64,000 nt of DNA from contig NC_030995.1 in assembly GCF_000149955.1 (NCBI RefSeq), positions 248,001-312,000 on the forward strand, read 5' to 3'. Below the pieces are notes generated by a model. The model saw nothing but the letters and a program-made list of their open reading frames with translations. It was not told the origin of the DNA and made no database searches. This document shows positions 9,917-21,220 of this stretch, piece by piece (positions within the stretch are counted from its first letter, which is position 1; the number at the start of each line of letters is the position of its first letter). The position numbers and the translations under genes are program-made. The DNA comes from Fusarium oxysporum f. sp. lycopersici 4287. Taxonomy: Eukaryota > Ascomycota > Sordariomycetes > Hypocreales > Nectriaceae.

Positions 9917-11905
9917 GATTCCGATAGGGAGCGAGCCCAATTGACCACTGTAGGGAGTAGTAGAGGAGGTTGAGAGGGCGTGATGAAGGGATTGTTGGTG
10001 GGCGGGCTGGCTCAGATTCAGATGCGACAAAATAATCCTTGATCGAATTGACGTTGGTGTGGGGTTTGCCGTTTTGTGTGGCTATTCGCGGCCGAAGTCG
10101 GTCGCTGGTGAAGTTGCTGACTCATCACGTTTGGACTTGATCGACATGCGCCTACCGACGAGGAGACCGTGTATCAAGAAGAAGGAGTTGTTGTGGTAAT
10201 TTTTGCAGGAGCATATGAGCTTGCTTTGCTTTGAGATGGGTTTGGCTTCATCTTGAGCCCAATTGAGAAGTTGCCTTCGAACCTTTGCGTCACTCAACCG
10301 ACCGTTGTCCCTGATTGCTGCCCCAGCGCCTTTCCACGTTAAAAGTCAAATGATGGTTTCAACGGCGCCTGCGAGTTAGAACTGCCAAGTGACGGTTTTC
10401 CTATGCGGAAGGGAGGAGTTTGAGACTCTGAAGAAACTCAAATTGTGCGTTGGACCAAGAAGAGAAGTGACAAAAGGATTGGAAAGTAAACTCATGATGA
10501 CATCGTTTGGCCAATTGTATAAGTACATGGTGAATAAAGAAATGGAAGGTTGTTTGGCGGTAAATGTGCTATTGCTAATGTTAAAATTTGAGCGTTCGCT
10601 GTGTAACATCCATGTGTGGGAGCAGCCCATCGACGCACTGGATGGCGTAATTGACTGTCCCCAATCCTGAGCTCAACTTGGAAACAAGTCAACAAACGAC
10701 GGGAGGTGCTGACACAAACAGCACTCGTCTGATGAAGAGCCTGTTGTAGCTCCTTCCAATCTCTCCGTCTAGCAAACGCATGGCCTTGACAAAGATATGA
10801 CCTCTTCACCACCATCTGCATCTTTTACAACTGCATCCTTGGCCATGGTGTAGCAAGATGTCTCCGAAACTCTCATCTCAAACACAGCCAATGAATCGGC
10901 GAAAGTTTCCCATGCAAGCAATACGCAGCTGATACATGCTTCAATAATGCTTCCGTATGTGATTGCCATATCTTCACCTTTGTCATGATGAAAGAGCCGC
11001 AATACACGGTGTTAGGTTCGCCGCCAAATAACCATCCGGCTGTCGATTGAACTGATGACTAGCAGGTCTCTTGCATGCTGAACACCCTATGGCCATCCGA
11101 CACGCACCAGAACTCAGTTCAGGATCTATATTTCGAGATCGCTCAACACTTGTGTCGGGGGGCTGTGGTGCCTGAACTCTGTTAGCCAGTTCTTCTTTTG
11201 CGCCTGGCTCACAGGTGGAAAAGGTCACGGTCACTCCGACTTGGGCTTCAAAGCTGCAACGGTAGCTTCGTGCTTTGTGCGATGCACACAAGCAATTGTC
11301 ACAGATCGCACGCGATGCAGCCGAGCTTACTCAAGGCAGCCTGAATCTTTCTACATCTGCCTATTGAGGCGCCAGTTAACACATGCGATCAACAGCCAAT
11401 GCTCCCCCGAAATCCAATCACATTACTCTCCCTCTTGACCAGAGGCAGCCCGTGAGGTTCTGTCACTCCCAAGGTCATAACTTGCCATTCGTTTCAACCC
11501 GTATGCTGCCAACCTCAACGTTACCTAGGAATGTGAGAAACCTCGCGCCGTCTTGAGCCTCTGGCCCCGCTGGTGGATGGTCCAATAAGGACCACTCAAT
11601 CCTGGGAACCTGCGTCAGAAGGCCTTATCTCGGTGACAAACACCAGTCACGGTACGACGTTTAATGATGTGGCGGTGAATTTGGTGTATCAGTTTGACAA
11701 GCGGGTTTCCAGGATTCCTGTTGTACGCAACGGTTGTCCAGATGCCTCTCCCTGTAGGCGGACTGGTCTGCCAGGTCAATTCGACCTCATCGAAGTATTT
11801 ATGCTCACAAGGATGCGAAACTCTCCTCAAGCGCTCAAGCTTTCACAGACTCTTCCACTGTAAAGCGACTCACCCGAACCTTCATTCGTCTTTATTTGAG
11901 ACGAG
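9917..11905. other. Divergent intergenic region
   Basis: About 2 kb between divergent genes. Several open frames of 60-110 codons exist on both strands, but none has a domain, signal peptide or credible splice partner. It holds the promoters of the arginine gene (left) and of the GTPase gene (right). Confidence 0.5.
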
Positions 11906-14900
11906 ATGGCTGAGATTGTCAGACCTGCACTTGGCCAGCAGGTTGCCATCGGCACGCTTTACGATGCAAGGGTTGACCAATTCCTTCAGTCCTCTATCTT
12001 GCCACCGAATCTGCCACGAGGAATCGTCTTGCGAGGTATCCTCCCACCCTCTGACCAGCTCCAGAATTGGATGGCTGAAGGTTCCGATCATGCGAGTCGA
12101 TTCAGAGCAATGCGTGTTGATGACAACCTTGCAGCAAGCATTCTATCCGGCTCAATCAACCTCGAAGGATCTGCCAACTTTCTGAAAGACAGTACAGTAG
12201 ATGAAAATACACTCTGCGGTGCAGTTCGTCATTTCTTCAATACATATAAAGATGTTCTTGATATTAATAGGGGGGCGTTTAGAGCTGGAGGGGCTCCAGC
12301 AATGTTTCTCCCGCCGGATCCTCGCAGTACCCATGTGGTCACCAGTGTCAGATGGGGACTGCAGAGCATTCTGACAATGAAGCACCGCATAGCAGATCCG
12401 AGTCAACAAGTAGCCCTGAAACTTTCATTTCAGAGAGACTTAATGGAGCTGAACGCTATCGTCAATTCCATTTACTCGCTCGACTTCAGCAACGATCTGG
12501 CAAGCCAGCGACTTGAACTCGACTATGAGTTCAAGCTCTATACTGACATCCAGAGGGATCGTGGCATTGGCAAAGAAACCCTGCCTGTTATGTGCAGGTT
12601 TGTCCAACTGGGCCCGCAGCAGATTACACATACTCCTGACGAAGCAGGGTACCCCATGGAATACACCTTACATCCCATACAAGTCCTCCGCCATCTCATG
12701 CCTGGTGGGGGCCCTCACCAAGCCCTGAGAGCTATCACCAACATCGATCCTTTCTTTATTCCTTTTGATAATTGGAATGCTTGTACAGAGAAGCTTGAAG
12801 AGTACAGACACTCGCTCGTGGGTCGGGAACAATATCTTGCAAGGAGTCACATCGACGAAGTCGATGCATCAATTGCTCTGCTTGAAACATCTCGGAAAAA
12901 TCTCCAGATGACTCTGCAGAGAACTGTAGCAAGTATCAAAGATGGCACAGTGCATGAACATCGTCTCGAGTACCTATATGCCGATCACGAATCATCTGCC
13001 CGGCAGATCTCTATGATCGCTGGTCAGCAAAGCGACAAGCTCAGATTCATCGAGCAATGTCTCAATAGTGGAGCGACATATATCGGTTTCAATGGCGCTT
13101 GCATCAACGAACGCACTCTGTCTCACGATCCTCCTCCATATCGCTTCCTTTTCAATAATGCTGTGCTCAAGAGTTCAAGCTCATGGAATGAGCATTGCAC
13201 AACTCTGAGGGAGTTCCTTCACAACCCCCAGACCCAGAACCAGGTGTTTATAGTCGACTGCGATGCCCCCTCTGAGTACAGAGAGTTGGGAGCCCCAATC
13301 TTTGGTCCAATACGAACAATGTTGAAGCCAGTGATTGAAGTTTCGGAGTATCGGGATACGTCAGCAGAACGCAGGTCTCCTACCAGACAAGCAGAGCACC
13401 GGCAACAGCCACAAAGGTGTATCGCTCGTTGTGATCCGGGCGAGATGGATTTTGGTACACGAAGACCGGCTGAGCGCCGCTTGGTCAGGATCCCCTGTCC
13501 TGGGCCATCTTGTGACTCTCACTTGAGTCGTGAATGGGCCTGCGCCACTTGCAACACTCCTCTAGAGTTCGGGTCAACGAACAACTGCATCTACTGCGAC
13601 TGTGGTTCAGTCGCTTACGACTCATGGGACTTCAAATGCAATAGCGATAGTCACGGACGCGGTTTCGATCGATACCACACGGATGAACTTTATCGACTCT
13701 TGACAAGATCAAAACGGCCTGATTGTCGCAATATCCTGGTTCTGGGACAGACTGGCGTTGGCAAGTCAACCTTCATCAACTCTTTCGTCAATTTCTTGAC
13801 GTTTGAGAGTTTCGATGAGGCGAAATCGGCCCTGAAACTAGAGTATAAGGTCCCGTGTTCCTTTTCAGTCAGTCATTGGAACTCATCGGACCTAGATCAG
13901 GAACTTGAGAGCCGGACGATCCGCGTCGGCTCTGGAGATGATGAACACGACGGTACCACCGGCGATTCTGCGACACAGAGGACATCAGTTTACAGAGTGA
14001 CATATAATGATACCAAATACCGCATAATCGATACTCCAGGTATCGGCGACACCCGAGGTCCTGAAACAGATAATAAGAACATCAAGGACATCATGAACAC
14101 TCTGAAAAGATACAAAGAGCTTCATGGAATATTGATCCTGCTCAAGACCAACGAAGCGCGCCTGACCGCCACAATTAATTTCTGCTTTGGGGAGCTACTG
14201 TCCCATCTCCATCGCAGCGCTGTTGCAAACGTCGTCTTTGGATTCACACATACCCTCATCTCCAATTATGCACCAGGAGATGCTCTCAAACCACTTCAAA
14301 GCTACCTGAAAAATAACACAACTGTTGAACTAACGGTATGCCGCGCAAACTCGTACAGTTTTGATGCGAAAAGCTTTCATTACCTGGCTGCGTACTTTCA
14401 AGGTGTCAGAGGCGAAGACGAGAGAAGTTCCCAGGAAAGTTGGGATAAATCGAGAGCAGAAACTTTGAGGCTACTTTCCTATATTGACAACCTCAGACCA
14501 CATGAGATCAGGCAAACGCTCACCATGGAAAGGTGCACGCGAAGCGCTCTGTCATTTGATGATTCCCATGGTTGAGATTTCTCAGGAGATCAGAAAGAAT
14601 TTGAGCCTTCTGGAAGAAAAGATGGCAGAGTTAAATGATATGCGCCTGACGGGAGATGAATTACGAAAGAAACTTCATCTGGAAAGGATCAAGGTTGTTC
14701 CTACAAAGCTCGACAAGCCTCGTACTGTATGCAAGAATAAGCATTGTTGCGAGTTCAAGTCTAATTCCAACGGCGAGGTTGTCCCATTCTACAAGTCAAT
14801 TTGTCACGAAGATTGCAGATTACCAGGTGTTACCGAAGAGTGTGTGGGCCATCCAGAACTCATTAAATGCCGGGCTTTCAAGGAGACCAAAGACAAGACT

Positions 14901-15635
14901 TGTAAAAATTGCAAGCATAGTTGGCAGGAACACATGCATTTCTTCTATGAACTGACAGAAAGCAAGGTCAAGGTCAAGGATAAAGACGTTGAGCGGCGCC
15001 TCAGAGACAACGCAAGCGATATGGCACTACGACAAGAGGGTATAGAGCGATTTCAACAACTTGAGAAGGAATACCGAAGCGAACAGAAACAGCTACGAAA
15101 GGCCACGGCGCAGTTTGTTGCGTATCTGAGAGAGCATTCTGCCAATGCCTTCAATGATGCGACTGAAAAGTATTACGACCAACTCATCAAGATTGAGATA
15201 GGCAAGATCCAGTTTGGAAAGGACCACAGATTGAACGTCGATGCGAACAAAAGAAAGCTCAGAGGTCTGACAGATGACAGAGACAGGCATCTCGAGCTTG
15301 TCAAGACGATCCAGGAAAACATGCATGCTCCTCGTGACCAGACGGAAGCGCTTCTGACTCAAGATGGAGTCGAGCAACTCATCAGGGATCTATACAATCT
15401 CAAGCACTTTGGCAAGAATTTGAGGAGTTTAAGAGATGAAATTACACATTACAAGAACCATGGCAAGCGATCGTATCACCGTCATCGATCTCGGTCGCGA
15501 AGGTCTGAGCGGAGCTTGGAGACGCGTCAAGATGTAAGTGACAGATCTAGTCGAAGCCACGATGAGCGTGAACAAGAATCGGGACGGAACAGGGGCATCC
15601 TTCGAGGAATCCATAAATTCCTCTCCGATATCTAG
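11906..15635 (+). CDS. Stonustoxin-like/zinc-ribbon/AIG1-type GTPase protein with a frame break
   Basis: A long protein of about 1240 residues in two overlapping frames. Residues 1-540 begin with PALGQQVAIGTLYDARVDQF, which resembles the start of the stonustoxin/verrucotoxin (SNTX) family, and include a helical region with a long coiled stretch. A Cys-rich zinc-ribbon-like segment follows (WACATCNTPLEFGSTNNCIY, then CDCG). A GTPase domain comes next: Walker A LGQTGVGKST near residue 614 and switch/G3 DTPGIGDT near residue 710, as in AIG1/IMAP and septin-type GTPases. The first frame stops at 14573-14575, but the homologous sequence moves to another frame between about 14528 and 14536. It then continues to 15635 with a second Cys/His cluster (CKNCKHSWQEHMHFFYE), coiled coils and an Arg/Ser-rich tail. 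No intron of plausible size explains the shift. It is a one-base frame change, a sequencing error or a pseudogene. Fungal proteins of this kind are thought to be defence-like; function is not established. Confidence 0.75.
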
Positions 15636-15797
15636 GTCCATTGGGGATGGCACGGTAAGCTTACGAGATTGGTGGATAAGGGAGCTGCTGGGATCTGCAT
15701 CATAGGGCGCAATTTCATTCACTTAGTTACAATAATTGATCTTGAATTCATCTTATACAAGGTCTATGATATTTTATGACAACAATTATACAGAGAT

Positions 15798-17303
15798 CTA
15801 GAAGAACCTCCAAATGGAGTCAGCTGGCTTGGTGGCCTTGAACCTACCATACCACCTCACCAATGGCCACAGCAACAACATCGACAACCCCCAAATAGCA
15901 AGGTACGCAAAAACATTGTCAATCCCTCGTTTAGAGTCCGGATCCATCTGTCCATGATTTTCAGTTTCATGACCAAACCAATCAACCATGACTCCACCAA
16001 AGATAAAGACAAAGAACAAATGGGCGAGGTAGAAGAACAACGCCGCTCTACCGAAATCTAACAATATCGTGAAGCGCTTAGCAATACCGGTAGGAATGCC
16101 GCCGAAGAAAGCTAGTAGGAATAAATTGCCGGCTAAGGTGAAGGCCCAGAATGCGACGTCGGGTGGATACTTCATTATATAGAAGAAGGACTGTACTGAG
16201 ACGAGATATTGGTTCTGGTCGGGATGCGCGATGTGCTCGGGTGTTTGGAGACAGCCTTCTGAGAGATTTCCAAAGTGTAACACACGTGTGAGGACAAAAA
16301 TGATGAGGAAGAATATCCCAGCGGCTGTGTTGCACAGCGCTGCGACAAGAGAGTTCCATGTTCGAGCAACATCGATACGAGCGTATAAGAGACCTAGTAT
16401 CGCGAATGATACCCAGGCCATAGGTGGAAACACCGACTGAACGCGCTCCGTCAACGTAGTCCAGAACCAGATTCCAAACCAGGGATTATGAGAAATAGCA
16501 GGACTATCTGCTGGTCCAGGCTGACCAGCTGATAGAATTGTCAGAGAAGATGAATGGTCGTTGACGGTGCAGTGCCCGTGTGTAGGTGAGAGCCAGATAT
16601 TCCACCAAATCGTTACCACACCCAGCACCGCAAGCAGGGCATTGTGTACGTGCCAAGAGACAGTTTCTCCAAAATCCGAAGACTCACTTCCTCCAAGTAG
16701 CGCTTCAGTTTCGTCGGTAGATTTCCTCGGGATACGCTTCGCAAGCCAAGGCTCCGTAAAGTCCATAGCAACCCACAGCAATCCCGCAAGTAAATAATCC
16801 ACCGCCAACGAAAACAGCACAAAATTCATAAACCACACTTTTCCCACTGTAATAACCCAACCCAGCACCACATTAACAGCCGCGAGCACAAAAGCCCTTA
16901 TGAAAAAGTATCTCGCAATACGACCACTCGACCACCCCAGCTTCTTCCGCGATCGTCCAAGGTACACCACGCCTATCCCAAGCAACATTGTGAACCCTGG
17001 GGCGCAGAGGTGCGTTAACGTTCGGATGATGTAAGCGGGCGTGCGATTCCAGCGCCTTATGAGGACGCCGTCCATTTCTGTCTCGCGGCCTGTGCCGTGG
17101 GACCAGGTGTTTAGGGCGAGGGCCATGTGGTCCATTGCCATAAGCAGCATTAGGAGACCGCGGAGAAGATCGGGAGCGAGGGCGCGTGTGGAGGGTTGTG
17201 TTGGCTTTGAGGGTTGGGGGGGAGTGTCAGCTGGGAAGGAGCCGTAGCTGACATCGGGACGTCGGTCGGTTGGATCATCGTGTGAGGATTGTGCTGACGG
17301 CAT
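15798..17303 (-). CDS. DUF1624/HGSNAT-catalytic-like multipass membrane protein
   Basis: A single exon of 501 residues. A 45-residue polar N-terminus is followed by about ten hydrophobic segments. The first of these carries the signature DLLRGLLMLLMAMDHMALAL, the Arg-Gly and Asp-His pattern typical of DUF1624, the bacterial/fungal family related to heparan-alpha-glucosaminide N-acetyltransferase. Further helices include FTMLLGIGVVYLGRS and FFIRAFVLAAVNVVLGWVI. Members transfer acyl groups across membranes in animals; the fungal substrate is unknown. The start at 17301-17303 is the only ATG that precedes the conserved region with a usual-length N-terminus. Neighbouring genes give no clue to a pathway. 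Confidence 0.82.
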   Translation of the reverse strand: MPSAQSSHDDPTDRRPDVSYGSFPADTPPQPSKPTQPSTRALAPDLLRGLLMLLMAMDHMALALNTWSHGTGRETEMDGVLIRRWNRTPAYIIRTLTHLCAPGFTMLLGIGVVYLGRSRKKLGWSSGRIARYFFIRAFVLAAVNVVLGWVITVGKVWFMNFVLFSLAVDYLLAGLLWVAMDFTEPWLAKRIPRKSTDETEALLGGSESSDFGETVSWHVHNALLAVLGVVTIWWNIWLSPTHGHCTVNDHSSSLTILSAGQPGPADSPAISHNPWFGIWFWTTLTERVQSVFPPMAWVSFAILGLLYARIDVARTWNSLVAALCNTAAGIFFLIIFVLTRVLHFGNLSEGCLQTPEHIAHPDQNQYLVSVQSFFYIMKYPPDVAFWAFTLAGNLFLLAFFGGIPTGIAKRFTILLDFGRAALFFYLAHLFFVFIFGGVMVDWFGHETENHGQMDPDSKRGIDNVFAYLAIWGLSMLLLWPLVRWYGRFKATKPADSIWRFF

Positions 17304-17759
17304 GATTATGGCGTTGTCGCATTGATCGGTGACTGGAAGCTATAGTCGCTGCGTCATCAGGGCAGATGGTCGCTAGAGAGTGTAGGAGATACAAAAGAAA
17401 GGAAAGAAAGAAAGAGGGAGGAAGTATATCATTTCGGATATTTCGGGCGATCGGTCGACATCATTGATCTATGTTGGTGGATTAATAAGGAATAAGCGGA
17501 CTTTTGGTTGCGGAGTTTCAGTTCCATCATGGGTTAGGCGAATCGGAGGGTTTGGCGATGAACCGCGCGGCTCGTCGCTTGGTAATCGCATTTAACATTG
17601 AAGCCTAAGAAGAGAAAATAAACCTAGAAGGAGGAGTGAGGTGTCATGACGATATGAATATGGGAATTGAATTGAATCAATGCTAAAGCTAAGAAGCAGA
17701 GTAAATATATCATCCAACACAAGACACACAGAAGCAAGCTACAGAACAACCCCTGTCAA
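17304..17759. other. Intergenic region between minus-strand genes
   Basis: The 5' flank of the DUF1624 gene, with purine-rich GAAAGGAAAG sequence near 17400, and the 3' flank of the Ser/Thr-rich gene. No gene seen. Confidence 0.5.
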
Positions 17760-19835
17760 TCATCCCTTCTTCAAGTCGCACAAGAGCAATGTCATATCAG
17801 TAGTAGCAGACGACTCGGTCGAAGAATTGAACAAAGTACTGTACTCCATNNNNNNNNNNNNNNNNNNNNNNNNNNNNNNNNNNNNNNNNNNNNNNNNNNN
17901 NNNNNNNNNNNNNNNNNNNNNNNNNNNNNNNNNNNNNNNNNNNNNNNNNNNNNNNNNNNNNNNNNNNNNNNNNNNNNNNNNNNNNNNNNNNNNNNNNNNN
18001 NNNNNNNNNNGTCGGTGTTGCATAGGAGTGCGTATATTGTGCCGGTTGAGTCCATGTAGGGATCGGGGAGGTCGGTGCAGGCTAGGGCGGCGGTTGTTGT
18101 GGTGGCTGTGGAAGTTGTTGTTGTCGTTGGGATGTCGGTTGTTGACTCTATGGTTGTAGGCTCTTCGGTGGTTGACTGTTCAGTGGTGGACTCTGCAGTG
18201 GTCGTCTCTTCAACAGTAGTAAATGCTTCACTGGTAGACTCTTCAGCAGTCGTACCTGCTGTCGAGCTGTCTACAGTCGTAATATCGGTGGTAGATGTAT
18301 CTTCGCTAGGAGCAGAAGACCCAGTGGTCGTGGTTTCACTCTCAGTAGCAGCCTCTGTAGTCGTTTCGTCCTCAGTGGTGGTCTCGTCCACGGCAGTAGT
18401 CTCTATAGTAGATGCCCTTGCCTCAGTTGTAGTTTCAAGCGCGACATCAGAGGTACTTTCTTCAGAGCTTGTTGTACCAGACTCAGTGGTCTCCGATGAA
18501 GCCTATGATGATGGCTCGATTGAAGTTGACTCTTCTGCCTGAGCTGATGCGCTTACGAGTGAAGGCGCAGTGGTTGGGAACACCTCGTCGGTGGTGGATT
18601 CACCAAGAACAGAAGATGAGGCTTGGGACTGTGTAGAAGCATCTGATACGGCGATAGTGGTCGTTGAAAGGACCGAGGTAGTGGACTCGACCGCGCTGGA
18701 AGAAGCTGCCGTAGATGCCTCGGAATGAGTCGTTTGCGAAACTGGCCCGACAGATTGGGTCTGAGCGACATTGCTTGACGTAGCGATGCTTTCAGAGGTA
18801 GTTTCAGTGGTCTCTATTGTCACAAAATCTTCAGCGCTGGTCGCATTTCCAGAGCTGATGACTTCAGAGGTCGCAGTCTTAATAGCGCTTGTAGTCGCAT
18901 CAATCCCAACAAGTCTCCCATTCTGACACTGTCTCTCTAATCACAAATCAGCACCAACTTCAATTCAACACTTCACAAACTCAACTTACCATCATAAACA
19001 TCCAGAGACACAGCCTCACACCCAGCCGGTCCACTGGTAAAAGTCACATAAACCCTGCCATCACTCGTTTGACAAAATCCCGCCTCACCGCCAGGCAAAT
19101 CCACCTGTAGCGACTGGCCAGCTGTTGTGAAGAGTCTCGTAACAGCACCTGCCGGGGGCGTAGGTCCCATAGCAAGCTCTTTATAATCCTCGCCGTCGTA
19201 GAAGAATGGCACTCCATCTATGAAGAGCTACTCTTCTGCTAGGTTGAAGCTTTGAGCAAAGGTGCAGATTGATGGGTTGTTGTTTCCCACCAAACCCTTG
19301 TCTGTGTTTTGGCGTTTGCGGGTGTTGGGAGCCGAGATGAGGAAGATTACCGAGCGGCCTGGTGGTTCGATGATGCTTGTTGAGGTGGTGAGTGCATCAG
19401 TACTGATGGTGGATTCTGATGATGCCGAGGTGATTTGGTCGGTCAGAGTTCCGGCCGTTGAATCAAATGACACTGTTTCTGAGCCCGATTGAGCATCCGT
19501 TGGTTTAATCTCCACGATTGAAGATACAGCAACTGAAGTGAACACCGACGTATCAGACGTCAATGCGCTCTGGGACTCTGTTTCTGTTACACAGTCAGTC
19601 TACAACAAGTCTCAGCTATCTCGGGCCACTTACGTGTCACGGGTACTGAGCTGTTTCCCGCAAAGGTCGGTTGTGAAGAAGATACTCCCATTGGTTGACC
19701 GGGATTTGCTACCGGAACAAGGTAGGTAGACAGGTACGCAACGCACCATGTATCCAGGCTCATAGCTCCATGGTCTACCTGCGAGAGGACACCACTGGCG
19801 CCCAAGGCTGTCGTTAGTAGGATTTGACTCTTCAT
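17760..19835 (-). pseudogene. Ser/Thr-rich secreted cell-surface protein with two in-frame TAG codons
   Basis: Exon 1 (19835-19634) encodes a signal peptide (MKSQILLTTALGASGVLS) and CVAYLSTYLVPVANPGQP. Exon 2 (19583-18990) holds RSVIFLISAPNTRKR and the conserved stretch from CTFAQSFNLAEE to FIDGVPFFYDGEDYKEL. Exon 3 begins at 18936 with RQCQNGRLVG and runs into a very long Thr/Ser/Glu-rich region. Two TAG codons interrupt an otherwise continuous frame: 19228-19230 in exon 2 and 18503-18505 in exon 3. After the second, the Thr-rich frame continues to ACTDLPDPYMDSTGTIYALL, which looks like the start of a Cys-containing PAN/apple-like tail, and then enters the assembly gap. The tail after the gap ends at 17760. 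Similar fungal proteins with this N-terminal region exist, perhaps the DUF7908 type. The TAGs suggest a recent pseudogene, though readthrough or sequence error is possible. Confidence 0.7.
17850..18010. other. Assembly gap (161 N)
   Basis: A run of 161 N characters inside the 3' part of the Ser/Thr-rich gene. The nominal length may not equal the real length, so the frame relation between the two flanks cannot be read from it. Confidence 0.99.
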
Positions 19836-21220
19836 GATATCTCGTACGTTTCCTCCAAAATCTGAGAGAGCAAGACGATGTCACTGTAGCATTTTGCGAC
19901 GGAGTTTCACACATCTTAAGTACAGCAGCAATCAGAATAGCCCATCCTTTCTTATCATATTGCTAAGAACCTCTAGAATTGTCGCAGTCTCTAAGTGTCT
20001 GCTAGTCTACTGTAAAAAGACACTATATCAAGCTTTAACCAAGCTTTAACCAAGCTTTGGGTCTTTCTGCATATATAAAATGATATTGGGCATTCCACAG
20101 CCACATAGGTCATTCTTCTTTCTCTTTGATTCAAATTCCTCAGCCATCCCGCGTGGTTGTTTGTGGTTGACTTAAAATAACCCCCTTGCGTCGGCTCGTT
20201 TGCCGATCACCCAATCCCATCGACTTATTCCAGTGACTTCCATCCTTAACTCCCTTCTTTCCAGAATCACTGTTATTTAAATTGGTATTGTGCAGTGTCT
20301 GTTCAAGCCATGCGCTGTCATTAACCTTGTTGACATTAACATAAGAATAAACGAGCAGTCTTGTCTCACACGCTACTTTACTGTTAGTTTTCATTCTCAC
20401 GCTGTTAGTGTAACGGCTTGCTCGTATATCCGCTTCTTACAAGCCACGTCCTAAGATTCCGCACATTCAGACACGGCTACTTACATGCCAAGCCAGCTTG
20501 CACGCTACATAGCCTCGCCTGATGTTTTCGGTGAAGAGAGAACGAGTCGGCGCTTACTAATCTATCTCTAAAGATAAAGAGATGATGAGCCACTTACTAC
20601 CTGAGTAGTAGGGAGGATTTCCTATATGTCAAACATGAGATTTCATCTCATATCAAGCTGCTAGAGGAAGGTGAAGGAACCAGGTGCCCGGTTCTGTAAC
20701 AGCAAACGGATAACAGCCAAGAGTGCAATTTCAACGGTCTAGCTTTCGTTAACTAATCCCGTGTTTGTGACTAAGACAGCAGGCCTGTCTCACTTCACCT
20801 CCGCGTCAGAAGCATCACTGTTGCATTAGCGCATCACAGAACGCTCTCTTTAACAACCTATGTGGGGGGCATATATTAAAGCCAGCATTTACCAAGAATC
20901 TTCAAGCTAGCCGACCAATCGCAGATAGAATAAAACACAATTTGAAGAATTTGACCATGTGGCCACGGCTGTCTGCCTTAGTTCCGTCTCCATCTAACTG
21001 TCTAGTATTAAAACAGCCCATCTTTACGGCTGGGTGCTGATGTTTGCTGTCACCCTTCGAAAGGTAACAAGCTCCTTAGTTTATGTGAGTTTGTTTGTGA
21101 TTAATATATCTATATATGCTCAACTTAGGCCAACTCAACCGTAGCATCGTTCCTCATGGGAAACGCAGCGAGTTCTTCAATTACATTTGCTAATCTTTAT
21201 TCTCACAAACACCGTTACAT
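19836..21220. other. Divergent intergenic region
   Basis: About 1.4 kb, AT-rich, between divergent genes. It contains a short tandem repeat near 20029-20060. No open frame here has support. Confidence 0.5.
20029..20061 (+). repeat. Short tandem repeat, unit CAAGCTTTAAC
   Basis: CAAGCTTTAAC occurs twice in direct succession, followed by a third partial copy CAAGCTTTGGG. It lies about 200 bp upstream of the Ser/Thr-rich gene on the opposite strand, so it could be a promoter repeat. Confidence 0.8.

Noticed and set aside
18075..18542. A 155-codon Val/Ser-rich plus-strand open frame
   Set aside because: It is the antisense of the Thr/Ser-rich minus-strand repeat region.
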